A stretch of 64,000 nt of DNA from Maratus speciosus (taxonomy: Eukaryota; Arthropoda; Arachnida; Araneae; Salticidae), in contig OZ010795.1 in assembly GCA_963932465.1 (NCBI GenBank), forward strand, positions 21,041,874 through 21,105,873, read 5' to 3'. The position numbers were made by a program, and so were the translations under genes. The notes beneath the pieces were generated by a model, which ran no database searches, was not told the DNA's origin, and saw only the letters and a program-made list of their open reading frames with translations. Shown here in pieces: positions 23,725-35,912 of the stretch. Every line of letters begins with the position of its first letter. Within the stretch, counting starts at the first letter, position 1.

Positions 23725-24660
23725 ATTCCATTTCGCACCATTTTCTCAAGACAAAAATCCCTTACGCTTACACTTAGACAACCTATGCATACTACAAAAT
23801 TTATATTTTAAAAATAGTGGTGTCAATAGAAAACAGTCGTCAGTGGCAACTCTGTTATTGAAAGTTAGACTGATTTTGATTTATGTTGTTTTTCGAGAAA
23901 TGAATTTCATTATTTTATACCACTCTAAAGAATAGAAGCGAATTTTTCGTATTTTTAGGGTGTTATACATTTTATGTGTAACAACATTTTAACGTTTCAA
24001 TGATCCGAGTTTGTTCGGCAGATAAAACGACAAAAAATATTTCCAACCTTTCTCTGTTTATTAGACGAAAGGTTCTTTACTGAAACTGATTTCTTGTTCC
24101 GCGAATAGGTAACACTGCTCTATTCTGTTTCTGGCAATATCCAACAAAATGTTCCCAAGCCGACACGAGTTTCGTGAGCCCAGTCAGAAGAAAAATAATG
24201 ATCGTTAGCCGAAGGAGTACGAACAGTAAATACTCTTCGTCTTGTGGATCGCTTATAAAACGAATTGAAACCAGTCATTTCCTAATCATTCAGGATGGGC
24301 ATATTTAATAGAATAATTACAAATGTTCTCTCAAACGTGGAGAAAGAATGAGAGGTAAAACCTGGTTCAAAATTCTGGTTTTTAATACTTTCCAACACAA
24401 GTGAAAGGTTTTTATATTTTCGGTGGGTCGCACTGCTTATCGCCTGTCCATGCAATCACTCTCTTCAACAGACACGGACTGATATGTATTGGATCTATGT
24501 TTTTCACTTTTACCTGTTCCCTATTGAAAATGGAACTCGTAGCATGGATAGTTTGTTGACAAGGCCACTCAAAATAATTCCGTGACAGCAAGGACTATGG
24601 GAAAGATATAGTTTGCAGTGTATTTGAATAAGATGTTATAGTATTTCAACACTATTAATA

Positions 24661-26054
24661 GTCCAGGCAATAGGGAATTTTACCTAGCAAAATTAATGGT
24701 AGTTCTGGAAATCGGCTTACTTTGTTTTTTGGGTCGCTGAATCTGAATTTGTAACTTCCCACCAAAATTTCCCCCGGCAACCCCCCCAAAAAAAGATTTT
24801 TATAAAAAAAATCAATTTTTTATTGTTTTAGGGGAAAAGCATCTAGAAATTCAGAGAGTAGACAAAATTTGCAACAAATTAGATATATGACATTATGACT
24901 TATGATGAAGGGGAAGGGGGGATCTGCCTCGGAACATGCGCGCGGTGCTGCATGGACTAAGTTGCGAAATTCCACTTAACCACTCACACGGTTACATTCG
25001 CCCTCCCATCTCCTCTCCGAACTTTCCTTATAAGGTTTACTTTAAGTTTTTTTGGTCGCCGAATCCGAATTTTATACTTACCCCAAAATAGTTGTTATTA
25101 ACTTATTGTTTTAGGGGAAAAGCATTACGAAATTCAGAAACTAGACAAAATTTGCAACAAATAGGATACATGACATAGGATAAGCGGGGATAGAGGGAGC
25201 TGCCTCGGAACATTCCCCGCGCGCTATTCTCAAAAACCAAATTTTTTCAAAAAATCAATTTTTGGGGGGGTTGCCGTGTGAAATTTTGGAGCGAAGTTAC
25301 AAATTCGGATTCAGCGGCCCAAAAACAATGCGAGTCGAAATCCAGAACTAGTATTAATTTTTCCAGGTAATATCCCCTATTGCCTGGACTTCATAACTTA
25401 GTGCACGTATCGCCGCAGTGCATGTTCAGAGGCAGCCCTCCCCCTCCCCGTTCATTCTACGTCATAATGTCATATATCCTATTTGTTGCAAATTTTGTCT
25501 ACTTTCTGAATTTCGTAATGCTTTTCCCCTAAAACAATAATAAATTTAAGTTAAAAACAACTATTGGGGGGGACGGGGGGAAATTTTCGGGGAAGTTAAA
25601 ACTTCGGATACAGCGACCAAAAAAACTTAAAGTAAACCTTATAGAGAAAGTTCGGAGGGGAGATGGGAGGGCGAATGTAAACGTGTGATTGGTTAAAAGG
25701 AATTGCGCAACTTAGCTCACGCAGCACTGCGCGCATGTTCTGAGGCAGAACCCCCCCCCCTTCCCCTTCATCCTAAGTCATAATGTCATATATCTAATTT
25801 GTTGCAAATTTTGTCTACTTTCTGAATTTCCAGATACTTTTTCTCTAAAACAATAAAAAAATTGATTTTTTAAATAAAAACTCTTTTTGGGCGTCATTTT
25901 ACCAAAATTTGACTGGGGGGGGGGGGGTTGCCGGCTGAAACTTTGGTGGGAAGTTAAAAATTCGGATTCAGCGACCTAAAAAACATAGTAAGCCTTTTTC
26001 CAGAACTACCATGAATTTTGCTAGGTAGAGCCCCTATACGGTCTCTATTTCCTG
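24661..26054. mobile_element. ~1.4-kb double fold-back element
   Basis: The segment starts CCAGGCAATAGGGAATTTTA and ends in the inverse of the same sequence (ATTTCCTGG at 26054). A second inverse end (CCCCTATTGCCTGG) lies internally at 25375-25388. So 24661-25388 is a unit with terminal inverted repeats, and 25389-26054 is an inverted copy of most of it. Conserved modules occur in both orientations: ACAAAATTTGCAACAAAT, AAAGCATTACGAAATTCAGA, CTGCCTCGGAACAT, TAAGGTTTACTTTAAG and TCGCTGAATC. G or C runs interrupt each copy. No coding capacity is seen. The whole would fold into a long hairpin. Confidence 0.75.
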
Positions 26055-26250
26055 GAAGCGGTCTGTGAGAGTGCTCCACCGAAAGATGAATAAAAGCCGC
26101 GATTAACTCATAGGATGTTTTTTTCTTTTTTTTTTTTTTTTGTACGAAACTTTTTGTAAAGGAGTGTAATAATTAAAATTCAGTTATTCAAAAGTATCTG
26201 GTGCTAGTACCAAAGCTTCAAAGGAAACAAAATTTCAGTATTAGCATACT
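26055..26250 (+). mobile_element. TTAA MITE family G, 5'-truncated copy
   Basis: Begins abruptly with AAGCGGTCTGTGAGAG, i.e. ~45 bp into family G, directly against the end of the fold-back at 26054. The matching text runs to about 26250 (AAGATGAATAAAAGC, ACGAAACTTTTTGTA, CAAAATTTCAGTATTAGC), then diverges. The right terminus is missing. Confidence 0.65.
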
Positions 26251-28602
26251 TCTGTATGAGAAAAATGTTGGAAAAAAAGTCTGTGGGTGCTTCCGAAATG
26301 ATTTTCTGTATAATTTTAGCAAGAGGGACGGTAAAGAATCTAAAATCCAGGCACAGAGTTCAAAAATTAATAACCGCAAAAATGTGTGCAGGTTCATTTT
26401 CTGCTACCTATTTATATAAAACAATAGTCCCTGTTTCGGAAAAAAAAATCCCATCGAATTACTTTTATGGAAACAATTTTATACAGACAGCTCCAAACTT
26501 AAAAATCAACATCAGAGATTTCGAACGGAAAGGAGTTTCATGGTCTGTTGGGACCCCCAATTTCGTCCAAATCTTATTTATCTCTTTAATATTGTTATAC
26601 AGTCATGCAATGGTATGTTTTCTAGTATAAGAAATAAACAACCCCCAAAAATATGTACTAAAATAACAATTTATTCAGGGAATTAAAACTCAAAATTAAG
26701 TGAGAATGCCTCTTATCCATTTTCCAGTTGAACTCTTTTTAGAATCTGTATAATATAATTAAATTTATAATATAGGGGGTTATGTTAAGAACTGGATATA
26801 TTGTCGTCTATCGATGGCTGTTTCTGGAATTAGTCTAGAATCTGTCTAGTAGGACATTTTAGTATAAAAACTCTTGACGATAGATAAGACAGTACAAAAG
26901 AATCTGAGCCCATTTCAGTGCATTGAAAGAAATTTCTGAAGTTAAATTATCAACTGTTTTATGCAGTTTCTAAAGAAACTAAATTTTAACATACTATGCA
27001 GAAAATGAACCTATCTATGCATAAAAGAATTCCAGCATTTTTAAGGCTAAGGACTGTCATGACTGAAATCCGATTTTTAAATATGTTATGAGTTTTCTAA
27101 AACATTTACTTAGATATCTTTGCGTTAACATAGGCTTGACGCGGGTGTTTCTTCCTTGCTTTCATTTCTAATATTCCTATTCTGACATTGCGGACACACA
27201 ATGTTTCGAGTGTGGCGAGAAAAAAAATCATCTCGGTACAAAATACAATTTATCAAAGAGCGTCCCCTTTTATACACGAGGTTAAAAAAAAGTGCATTTT
27301 CAGTGAGTAAGACTTTGGCATTATTCTTTAATGGCATGGGGAAAAAGCACTTTCATATGTAAATTTTGTAAGCTTAATTTAACATACAGTGTACAAATAA
27401 TGGTCCTTATGGTACAGCAATTTTAATAAAATAATTTTTTCTTCTAGTTAACAAGGGGCTGTGCCTATATAAAGTTGTCAATTTAGAAGGATAGGGGGTC
27501 TGGCATTTGTTATCGTAAGATATCTAAGGTTGGGGGGGTGGGTGTCTTTTGATATCATTATCGATCCAACCATAGTTTTATTTCCTTACATCCATAGAGT
27601 GATATATTTTTATGAAAATACAAAGTTCTTATTAAAGCCACCGAATTGATTATAAAACCATTTCACTCCAAAATAGGGAATAACCCAACTTTCGCCGTTC
27701 CGATTCTTCTGTCCCTCCCTATGTGCGTATAATTAGTTGTTAAATAAACTTGGTTCAAAACGATATTTTATATTTACTAGTAAAAAAAAGGAGGAATAAT
27801 TGTGTCCACCTGCTTTGTTTATAAAAAGGTCTGATTACCTCCGTGTACGGACAGGAAGACAATATTACTGTTGAATGCATTCTATAACAAAGCTATAGTA
27901 AAATACTTTTAAATATTACGCATTTCTTTCAAATGTTATTTGATATAACGTTGTTTCACATACAATAGCGATATACTTCTCTTCTTTTAAATCAGTATGA
28001 GAATAATAAATGTATAAACATATCTGTATATCATTGCAAACGTATAAATATAAAATGAGAGGGAAAATATTGCAAAAATAAAAATAATTCTTAGACACTG
28101 ATAACGATATCATAGGTGGTGGTGGTCGGGGGGGGGGGGGGTGGAATGAAAAAGTATGATATCTTAAGATTGAAGAGGATCCACAATTTCTAAAAAGTTG
28201 ATATCTCCATCAAATTAATAATCATCTGCGATAGAGACTGATTGGCGCCTATCATTTTTTTTTTTTTTATAAAATTTATATAACATTTCAAATACAAATT
28301 ATTTTTCTTTATTCATTTAGTGTTTATTTACCGTTAAAATAAGCAAAACTAAAAAAAAATCCCGTCTAACTATCTAATAGTACAGCACATCGGAACCTGC
28401 AACAAGCAAAATATTATGTTAGTAATTAAAATTAATGATTTTTTTGGCGAGCAAATACAATCAAATGGTACGTATTTCTTATATAGCTTACGAAACATCT
28501 TAGTACGTATTTCTTCAGCCTGGCACTGATTTTGAATCCATCATTTAAATAGAGTTTCAATATCCTGAAAAGTCGTTATTTTCATATTTGATAGCTTGAC
28601 AG
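26251..28602. other. Non-coding stretch
   Basis: No gene is recognised; the 124-residue open frame at 26256-26630 has no motif I know and its first part overlaps MITE-related DNA. Around 26780-27120 there are words (CTATCGATGGCTGTTTCTGGAAT, TTATGCAGTTTCTAA) that recur diverged in the tandem array at 45.9-46.6 kb. A G run lies near 28129. Confidence 0.4.
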
Positions 28603-28802
28603 GGTTGCGGCCAGTATTGAATTGAGGGGTGTCCGGGTGGGGACATTCCCCAGAAGCATTAATATCCCCCCCCCCCGAAGATTTGTGATTTTGTAGTTTC
28701 AATGGTCAAAAAGTGCTATTTCTCCGTCGGAACACTATAATGTCCCCCAGAGCCTCAAAAATCTCGGAGAAAAGAGTCTGAATTGAACACTGGTTGCGAC
28801 GC
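28603..28802. repeat. ~200-bp inverted-repeat element
   Basis: GTTGCGGCCAGTATTGAATTGA near the left edge is mirrored by CTGAATTGAACACTGGTTGCG at the right edge, with GGACATTCCCC facing ATGTCCCCC inside. The inside is relatively GC-rich with a C run. Probably a small hairpin MITE; target duplication is not clear. Confidence 0.5.
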
Positions 28803-29861
28803 ACTTCACTAAAAAATAATAGCTGACGATTCATTTTCGAATCTATTTAGTTCGTTAAATGAAAATTCGTAGAACTAAAGAGTCACCAGATTTTGAAAAT
28901 GTTCTGCCAGAAAAAAAAGAGCCTAAAGTTTGTTTCTCTCAGTGAAGTATCTAGATTTATTTCGGAGGGGGGGGGGGGGGGGGGCTGAGATACAGCAAAA
29001 GTTTCTAAGATGGAATCACGACCAACCGAAATAAAATCCATTTTAAACAGGTTCATAGCAGAAAATGCATCTATTATACAATCCAATCTGCTAAGATGGA
29101 ATCGTATGGGACTCGGAAATATTTCGTTTTAAGCAGGTTTTCGTCTTATCAAGTATAATTCCATGACTATACTGCATTTTTAAAAACTGGATATAAAAAT
29201 TATCTGCTAAGCGATATCTAAACAAATAGAAAATAAAACCGAAGTAAACAGCTAATTTAAACATATTTAAGAGCCGTTCTAACCCTACCGCATTTAATTA
29301 AATTTAAAAAAGGTCCAAGGCTTTGCACTTCATACTAACAAGGAAGGTATCCATACGGGCATATTCAGAAAAATCTGAAGAAAATACAGAGTGTTCTTCT
29401 CATGTGGATATATATGTTTATAAAAAAAAATTTGGCGGAACCTATTGAACGTTCGTAAAAAAATAATGAAATTTTCGTTTATTTAGTTATTTATCATCGG
29501 TTGGCGATGAAATGAAATTAAAAAAAATACCTTTTTATGTCAAATACGCTTTAAGATAAAAATGTTTCATATTGGACTTATTTAAATAAATTGTGTAAAT
29601 AACTTTAGTTTTGTCATTTTTAGCTTGATGTAAGTATAGATTTGTCATATATATATATATATATATATATTTATAATGAAAGTTAAATATCAAATTTTAG
29701 GAATTAAAACAAAATTAAAGTAAATTAAAATTTTTTCAATATCTCAAAATTAAGTACAATTGAGCACTGTCGATTCAATTTTGTTACTATGGAAACGAAG
29801 AATTCTTTGATATTGAAATGAATAACTGGTAAATGAATCTTGCCTATATTTTGGAATACGC
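28803..29861. other. Non-coding stretch with AT microsatellite
   Basis: No gene is seen. It has an 18-base G run near 28967 and an (AT) microsatellite at 29649-29670. The word CTAAGATGGAATC occurs twice (near 29009 and 29091). Confidence 0.45.
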
Positions 29862-30168
29862 TTAACCTTTAACTAATGTCACAGAAATTGTCGCATAACT
29901 AGTGTGAGGCGGTCTGTGAGATCGCTGCAACGAAAGATGAATAAAAGGCACGATTATCTCAATAGGATGGTGTTTTTGTACTAAACTTTTTGCACAGGAC
30001 TGTTATAATTAAAATTCCCCTATTTAAAAGTCTCTGGTGATAGTACTAAAGTTCCAAACGGAATAAAATTTCGGTAGTGTTTGTAGTTAAACTGAAAATT
30101 GTAAGTTAAACTATAAAAACTGAAAAAAGCCGCGGTCTGAGAGACTGGTAACATCACTTAACGGTTAA
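29862..30168 (+). mobile_element. TTAA MITE family G, complete copy
   Basis: Best preserved member: TTAACCTTTAACTAATGTCA at the left, CATCACTTAACGGTTAA at the right, TTAA at both borders, length 307 bp. GCGGTCTGTGAGATCGCT near 29910 and GCGGTCTGAGAGAC near 30131 are the family's paired internal words. No coding capacity. Confidence 0.8.
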
Positions 30169-31595
30169 ATATACGACAGTATTTTTTATGTATGAAATTG
30201 TTTTTAAAGTAATAAAATTAAATAACCAACATAAATATGTAATACGAAAAAACGTATTTATTAAACTCTCATTGTTTGTGTTTAAATTCATTAAACATTT
30301 TCTACACGCATTATAATAAAGCAATTAATAAACAATTTTCAAGTGCATTAAAATCGTTTACTTTTGGTGAGGAAAAGTATTGCTCGCCAAATCGCATGAC
30401 GCTTTCGTGTTTTCGCGCCAAATACTCGAAAATACTTTATTTTTGTACAGTCTTACTAGAGTAATTCCGCCACAAAATCTGGCTGATCGTTTATGACATA
30501 CATAAATAGTTTAATTGGTATTTTTTTTTTTCAAAATATTCTAAGTATGCCTAGTTAGGAGACCTTCCTTGTAAGATCTCAATTTATGCTGAAAAAAATT
30601 GATTTAAAAATTGATAAATAGCAAGTAATAAAAATTAATAATGCACTTTTAATCACCCTATATCATTTTTTATACGATAAAACGTGGTGTAAAGAGAGCG
30701 TTTGTATAACAGAATTTCCGCCAAAATGGAAAATTTCAGTGTCTCTGCGAAACAACACACTTTCTAAGATGATTTCTAAAACATTTTCTTAACGTGTCCA
30801 AAACTAAATATTTTTTGGCTCCATTTGAATTTCCTCTTAACAGCTTTCATTAAATTTTGCTTGACTTTCGTCATTAAACTTGATTTTTCTATAAATTTCG
30901 GAGTGGGCTGCATCCCTATCAGCCCACCCTTTGGCTACGCCACTGGTTTCTGTTGATTTGGTGTGACGCGCTCTCATTCTCTATTTCCAGAATTGGAATC
31001 TTTATTTTCTATATCGATTTCTAAATAATAAAACAGTACATTCATGTGTAAGAATAATGAAGAGTTGTTAAACTAACAGAAATCGAAATATTGAACCGGT
31101 TCATTTTGAACGTTCGAGGAGAAAACATTTGTCATTATTCCATTAAAATATCCTATCACAAATTATTATTAAATTTTAAATATTCTTCACAGGTATTGGA
31201 AGAGCTCAGGTGACAAAGGTAGTCTGTGATCAAAAAATTGAGTTAATCCTATAATTGAAGATAATCCATGGTTCAATGACTTTTTGAAAAAAAACCTTAA
31301 AGATATTTGAAAGTAAACGCAAATGGAATTTTACAACTCATTTCTCAAAATGATGGAAGTGCCATGGACCCCCTTTACCAGCTAAGGTCTTCCACGGTTT
31401 CAAGGGCAATTCAGTATACGGCAAAGATAACAGTTCGAAAATAATGTTAGCCCCTGTGCCACCTGTTTTTGCTATTCAATAACTAATTTAATTTTAATTT
31501 ATTTTATGTTTGCAATATTTCATTATGCATCATGTCTCGTGATATTATTTGCTATGTTTATTATTTTTAAATTATGTCAAGATATTTTCTATCGT
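30169..31595. other. Non-coding stretch
   Basis: No gene is recognised. The segment near 30904-30950 (GTGGGCTGCATCCCTATCAG, then CCCACCCTTTGGCTACGCC) looks like the edge of a dispersed repeat; GGCTACGCCACTGG borders are frequent in animal genomes. Confidence 0.35.
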
Positions 31596-31642
31596 GTATT
31601 TTGAAAATGTCGCCGTTGGTGCGACGAAACGATCGTCAATAT
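31596..31642 (+). other. Decayed hammerhead-ribozyme-like fold
   Basis: The order GTATT, TTGAAAA, T, GTCGC-loop-GCGAC, GAAAC, GATC, GTC, AATAT resembles a hammerhead: stem I (GTATT/AATAT), altered CUGANGA box, stem II (five perfect pairs), the GAAA box, short stem III loop and the GUC cleavage triplet. The first box is mutated and one extra base precedes stem II, so it should be inactive. Hammerheads occur in Penelope-like retroelements. This could be chance or a relic. Confidence 0.25.
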
Positions 31643-32282
31643 TAACAAATGATATTTTATCACTTTATATCATTATTTTACTTAATCTATAGAAACAATT
31701 TGTAAAAACAATTTTATAATTGTAAATTTCAAAATGTGCCCCATACTTCCGCACTAACAGGGAGTAACGAGGCAGCTTTAAAACAAAGTATGATAAGGCA
31801 CAAATAGTCTAGTGTCGGCTATATATACACAACATTATCGTTATTAACATTATTAAAGAAATAAGTAGCAAAATTTTTACAACTATAGACATTCGTTACT
31901 TTGAAACAACTAACCTGTAAAAAGTATAAAACACGACTTCTGAATACACTCTTAAAATATCAGAAAAATATACAATTCTCTGAAAATCCAATAAAATAGC
32001 TTTCAAAGCCTCCAAAGTGACTTTAAATACACAAACACCAAAATCTTAAGTCTTATAACGTAAATGTACTACAACGAGTGTGTAATATTGTATAATGTAG
32101 CTTACATCAATTTCCAGTACACTTGGCGATATAATATTTCGCCAATTTGTAATGTTTTATCCCCAGAAACGGTTCATTAGAGCTAAAAGGATAATTTTGA
32201 TGGGACACGTTTAGCTTGTGTTAAAAGAAATTCTGTATAGTTGGCGTTTAATCAGCTTCTTGCCGCTTTATTTTAATACTTA
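31643..32282. other. AT-rich non-coding stretch
   Basis: I see no gene or repeat structure here. Confidence 0.4.
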
Positions 32283-32517
32283 TTAACCCGGGAGAACTCG
32301 CAAGAGATTTTCTCTCACCGTCGTACATTTTTTAAGACTTATTTAAACCAATTTTCATTTTAACTAAAATTTAAAAATGTTATTTCAATTATTTTACCTA
32401 TTTGCGAGTAAAAGTACTAATCAAGCAAAAGAAAATGATATTAAGAGAATGTAAAGTAAAAGAAAAGCAATTGGGCACCGTGAGAGAAATTCTCACTAGC
32501 GAGCTCTCCCGGGTTAA
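32283..32517. mobile_element. TTAA MITE with TTAACCCGGGAGAACTCGC ends
   Basis: A 235-bp element with long terminal inverted repeats: TTAACCCGGGAGAACTCGC on the left and GCGAGCTCTCCCGGGTTAA on the right; just inside, AGAGATTTTCTCTCACCGT faces ACCGTGAGAGAAATTCTCAC. TTAA borders on both sides. The short open frame crossing it (32402-32605) is not a gene. Confidence 0.8.
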
Positions 32518-33187
32518 GGATCAACTGAAACAGGTCGTAATTTCTATAATTTTCCTATTTTCAGTCAAAAACTTAAACGCAAATGTCCAAAAACTTTTTA
32601 AGTAATTAATACATACTTCCGAAGAAAGAAATGAGATTTTTGGAAGACAGTTTCGGGCAGCATTTTCAACGAAAAAGGATTTTTGGCAAACTCAGATTTT
32701 GGGATGAAACGAATTTTCGGTCGATCTCTACTTATTATTATAGATAATTAGTTTTTATGCGTGGTAGTTTGGAAGAATCGGATATATTAAAGTAAAATAA
32801 ACCATTATAAGTGATTCGATTTTTGATCAGATAATATAAATACGCTTATTGTAACCGAGTACAACTTATTTAAATCCGAATTTGTAAATATGTATTTATG
32901 TACATTTAATTTGCATTTATTATTTATTTACATATGTATTATGTACATATGTATTTCGTACCTTTGAAAGTGTCATCTCTTTTATTTAATAGCTTACATT
33001 AAAATGTAATTCTTAACGAACCGTTTAACAGGAACCCTAAGCCAAAATTCCGTTTAAAAGGGAAATCATTTCTAAAACAGTTTGAGTTTTCGTTATAGGA
33101 TCAAGGGGTCACTCAATCTTTAAACATTGTATAAATAATCTGGTGTGAAATGAGAAGCTGAACAGAACTTCTTAAAAACACCATAAA
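32518..33187. other. AT-rich non-coding stretch
   Basis: Short repeated words of the ATTTATGTACAT / ACATATGTAT type near 32890-32960; nothing gene-like. Confidence 0.4.
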
Positions 33188-33371
33188 AATTAATAAATGC
33201 GAAAGGCCTTTCGAAAGAACTAGACTTTATTCATCAGGTGCAGAGAACACGTTCTACTAGTTTGAAAACAGCAGCAGGACTAGTAAGTATTTCAAAGTAG
33301 TAGGGCGCGTTCCCTGCACCTGATGACAAAAGACGAGTTTTTTTCTAAAGGGCTTGCGCATTTATTAAAAT
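33188..33371. repeat. 184-bp inverted repeat carrying CTGATGA and GAAA words
   Basis: The left arm AATAAATGCGAAAGGCCTTT with ATTCATCAGGTGCAGAGAAC is mirrored by TTCCCTGCACCTGATGACAA with GGGCTTGCGCATTTATT. Arms are ~80 bp with ~20 bp between them. Each arm, read toward its outer end, has CACCTGATGA, a short A/T stem, then (T)CGAAAGG or CTAAAGG. Such CTGATGA...GAAA spacing recalls hammerhead or Penelope-like element ends, but a full ribozyme cannot be drawn. Confidence 0.5.
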
Positions 33372-34150
33372 GTTTGATAAGATAAAAAGAGCTTCTTAAT
33401 CTTTAAAGTCAATTTTCGCAAAACGGAGATTTTGATCAGTGCGTGCAAAATTTCCAAGTGGCTAGATGGAATTTAATGAAATTTTCTCTGAAGGTATAAA
33501 CTTTGTAGATGCACAAAGTAATCGACGGTTATGTTCAACAAGCAAGAAAAGTAGAAATTATGACTTTTTATAAATTAAAAGATTCAAAATTTTCAGATTT
33601 TTGATTCTACATTTGTTTTCTCAAAAACTAATCATTATATTTCTTCCAGTGCAGGTCATTATAGCCTTTTATGTACTCAATTATGAATTCATGAAAATTT
33701 TATCTCCTAAAGCATTTTTCATAGATTAGTTAAACTACATTACAAGATTTACATAACAATTTGATAAATTTTAGAAGGATTGTTTTTAAATGACAGAATG
33801 TTTTTAAAAACAACTTACGAGACAAGTAAGTGCTGGAAACATTTTCTTTAGTTACTTCTTCTTTTAAATAATTAGCTTATTTTATCGCCCAATCTAAAGA
33901 ACGTATGCTACATTTTTTAACTGTCACATACGCCAGCCTGTGTACATTTCTCCCGGCTTTTTCACCGTGTTGTGTTGTTTCAAAGCAGTTCCTGCATGAA
34001 AAACTCACTTTTTACTGGTCTATAGGTGGCGCTGGCGGTACGCGAGTGCATTACGTCTTGCCGCTGCGTGATGTTTACATCACATCATGATTCGTCCAGA
34101 CACCTAACTGTACGAATCACGGTATGTTTATGCAAATATCTTGTTTCTAT
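33372..34150. other. Non-coding stretch
   Basis: No gene is seen. 33665-33790 resembles the right part of the T-family MITE (CAATTATGAATTCATGAAAATTTTATCTCCTAAAGC-type text), so it is probably a decayed fragment of that family. Confidence 0.4.
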
Positions 34151-34310
34151 GGCCGGGATTCAGGTAGATTTTCCGCTGTTAGCGAAACGAGACTGACCAA
34201 CCAGAAGTCTGGTTTTTTGCAAACTTTCCGCTGTTTGCAAAAATTCAGGCTTCTGTTTGGTTAATCTCGTTTCGCTTACAACGAAAAATGTATCTGGATC
34301 CCCGCCATTG
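34151..34310. mobile_element. ~160-bp hairpin MITE (GCGAAACGAG family), copy 1
   Basis: The left arm (GGCCGGGATTCAGGTAGATT, TTAGCGAAACGAGACTGACC, CAGAAGTCTGG) is mirrored by the right arm (AGGCTTCTGTTTGGTTAATC, CGTTTCGCTTACAACG, ATCTGGATCCCCGCC). The loop holds TTTGCAAACTTTCCGCTGTTTGC. A related diverged copy lies at 37012-37190. Confidence 0.7.
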
Positions 34311-34892
34311 TGTTTTCAGATAAAATGTTTAAGTTTAACAGCTTTACGGCAAAATCAACCATATTGAGCTACAAAATGGGAAACAGTAATCCGTCAAGCT
34401 GACATTAATATTCCAGTATCAGAGTCTTTTTGGGGGGCGCCAAAAATAACAAAACACGAAAATATACGCAGAATACTTGGTTACTATAACAATTAGGCCA
34501 GTACTGTTGATTTTCCCGGTACATTATATTTTAGCATATATCTCTTTTAATGTGGGTTTAAAATTTCATACTCGAAAGTTAATCAGATGTGGAGTTTTAG
34601 AAGTCCGAGCTGAGCTTATTGAAAAAAACTATAGATTTTGTTTAAATTCATCGAAAATTTTAAATTTGATATCTTAAAAATGAAATTTTGCGTTAGCTCA
34701 ACAGAAAAAAGAAACATTTGTAAGTATTGCACATGAAAATATCAAAAAAGGGAAGAAATTGATAAAAAGTGTGAGGAAAAAATTGAAAAAATGCTTCTAA
34801 TATTAAGAAAAGTGCAGGATTCATGACTTACGCGACGCGAACTGAAAGTGTGATGTGGTTGTGTCTGAATGATTACCGGTGAGTTTGCTCCA
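34311..34892. other. AT-rich non-coding stretch
   Basis: No gene or repeat is recognised between the hairpin MITE and the fold-back array. Confidence 0.4.
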
Positions 34893-35430
34893 TCTAGAAT
34901 AGATAGGGAGGAAATCGGCTTTGTTAGTAATACTTAAAAAAGGCGTAAAAATATCAATTCCCTTAAAATGTACAACGATGCTGAAATCCACAGTCGTTCC
35001 CACCGACATCTGCAGGATATTTTCCAGAATATCAAGACGATTCCTAGTCGCTGTAATAACACGATGCTTAGATTGAAATTTGAAAATATCCCGCAGATGT
35101 CACTGCGATATATTCTTTAGATTTCAGCATACGTTGCACATTTCAAGGATTCAAATTTTTAGCGCTGATTACAAAGAAGATTTCCAAACTATGTATTCTA
35201 GACGCTGTACTCGCACTATTGTGGAGCTCAGTGATCCAAACTAATCATTGCCAATTCCAGAATTTGGCGACAGCCGGCTGGGTGATTCCGATTATACGAT
35301 TGGGACAAGTTAACAAGCATTAGCTAGACAATAATGACATGTTCGCCAAGATGCTCAATGATTCGTTTTTCTACAAAATTGTCTCAACCAGTCAAATTTT
35401 ATACTCCGTAAGTCACCTCTCTCATATCTA

Positions 35431-35912
35431 CACTGTTAAAAATCTACAGCTATTGCTGCATAGTCACTCCATGGCCATAGAGCCTAGAATATACAGTGTG
35501 GAAATCGTCTATTCCTATAATACTTAAAAAAGCCCTAAAATGTTGTATCCCTTAAATGTGAAATGATACTGCTGCAATATGCATATAGCAGCGACAACTG
35601 CAGGATATTTTCTGCAACTGCAAGAAATTTCTAGTCTATGCAATGTAATACTAGAAATACGAAAATCCCGCAGGTGTCGCTGCGATCGACACTTAAAATT
35701 TTAGCAGTAATTTAGCACATTTAAGGGATACAAATTTTTAGCACTGTTTGGATAGCATATTTCCACACTAGGTATTCTAGGCGCTGTACCATGGCTTTTT
35801 TAGAATATCTCTATTCTGATCAAGGAGAATGCCTCATAATATAGTCAAGTAAACGTTATCTATAAAAGTGACGGAGTGACTATGCAGCAAAAGCTGCAGA
35901 TTTTTAACAGTG
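35431..35912. mobile_element. 482-bp TIR element enclosing a fold-back copy
   Basis: 40-bp terminal inverted repeats at 35431-35470 (CACTGTTAAAAATCTACAGC then TATTGCTGCATAGTCACTCC) and 35873-35912, differing at only a couple of positions. TA precedes the left end; CA follows the right, probably a mutated TA. The interior is mostly the fold-back unit 35481-35788. The first 13 bases equal those of the hairpin MITE at 38145, so the two share a mobilising system, probably Tc1/mariner-like. Confidence 0.75.

Noticed and set aside
26256..26630. 124-residue open frame
   Set aside because: No recognisable domain, overlaps another frame, and starts close to a truncated MITE in AT-rich DNA; fits chance.
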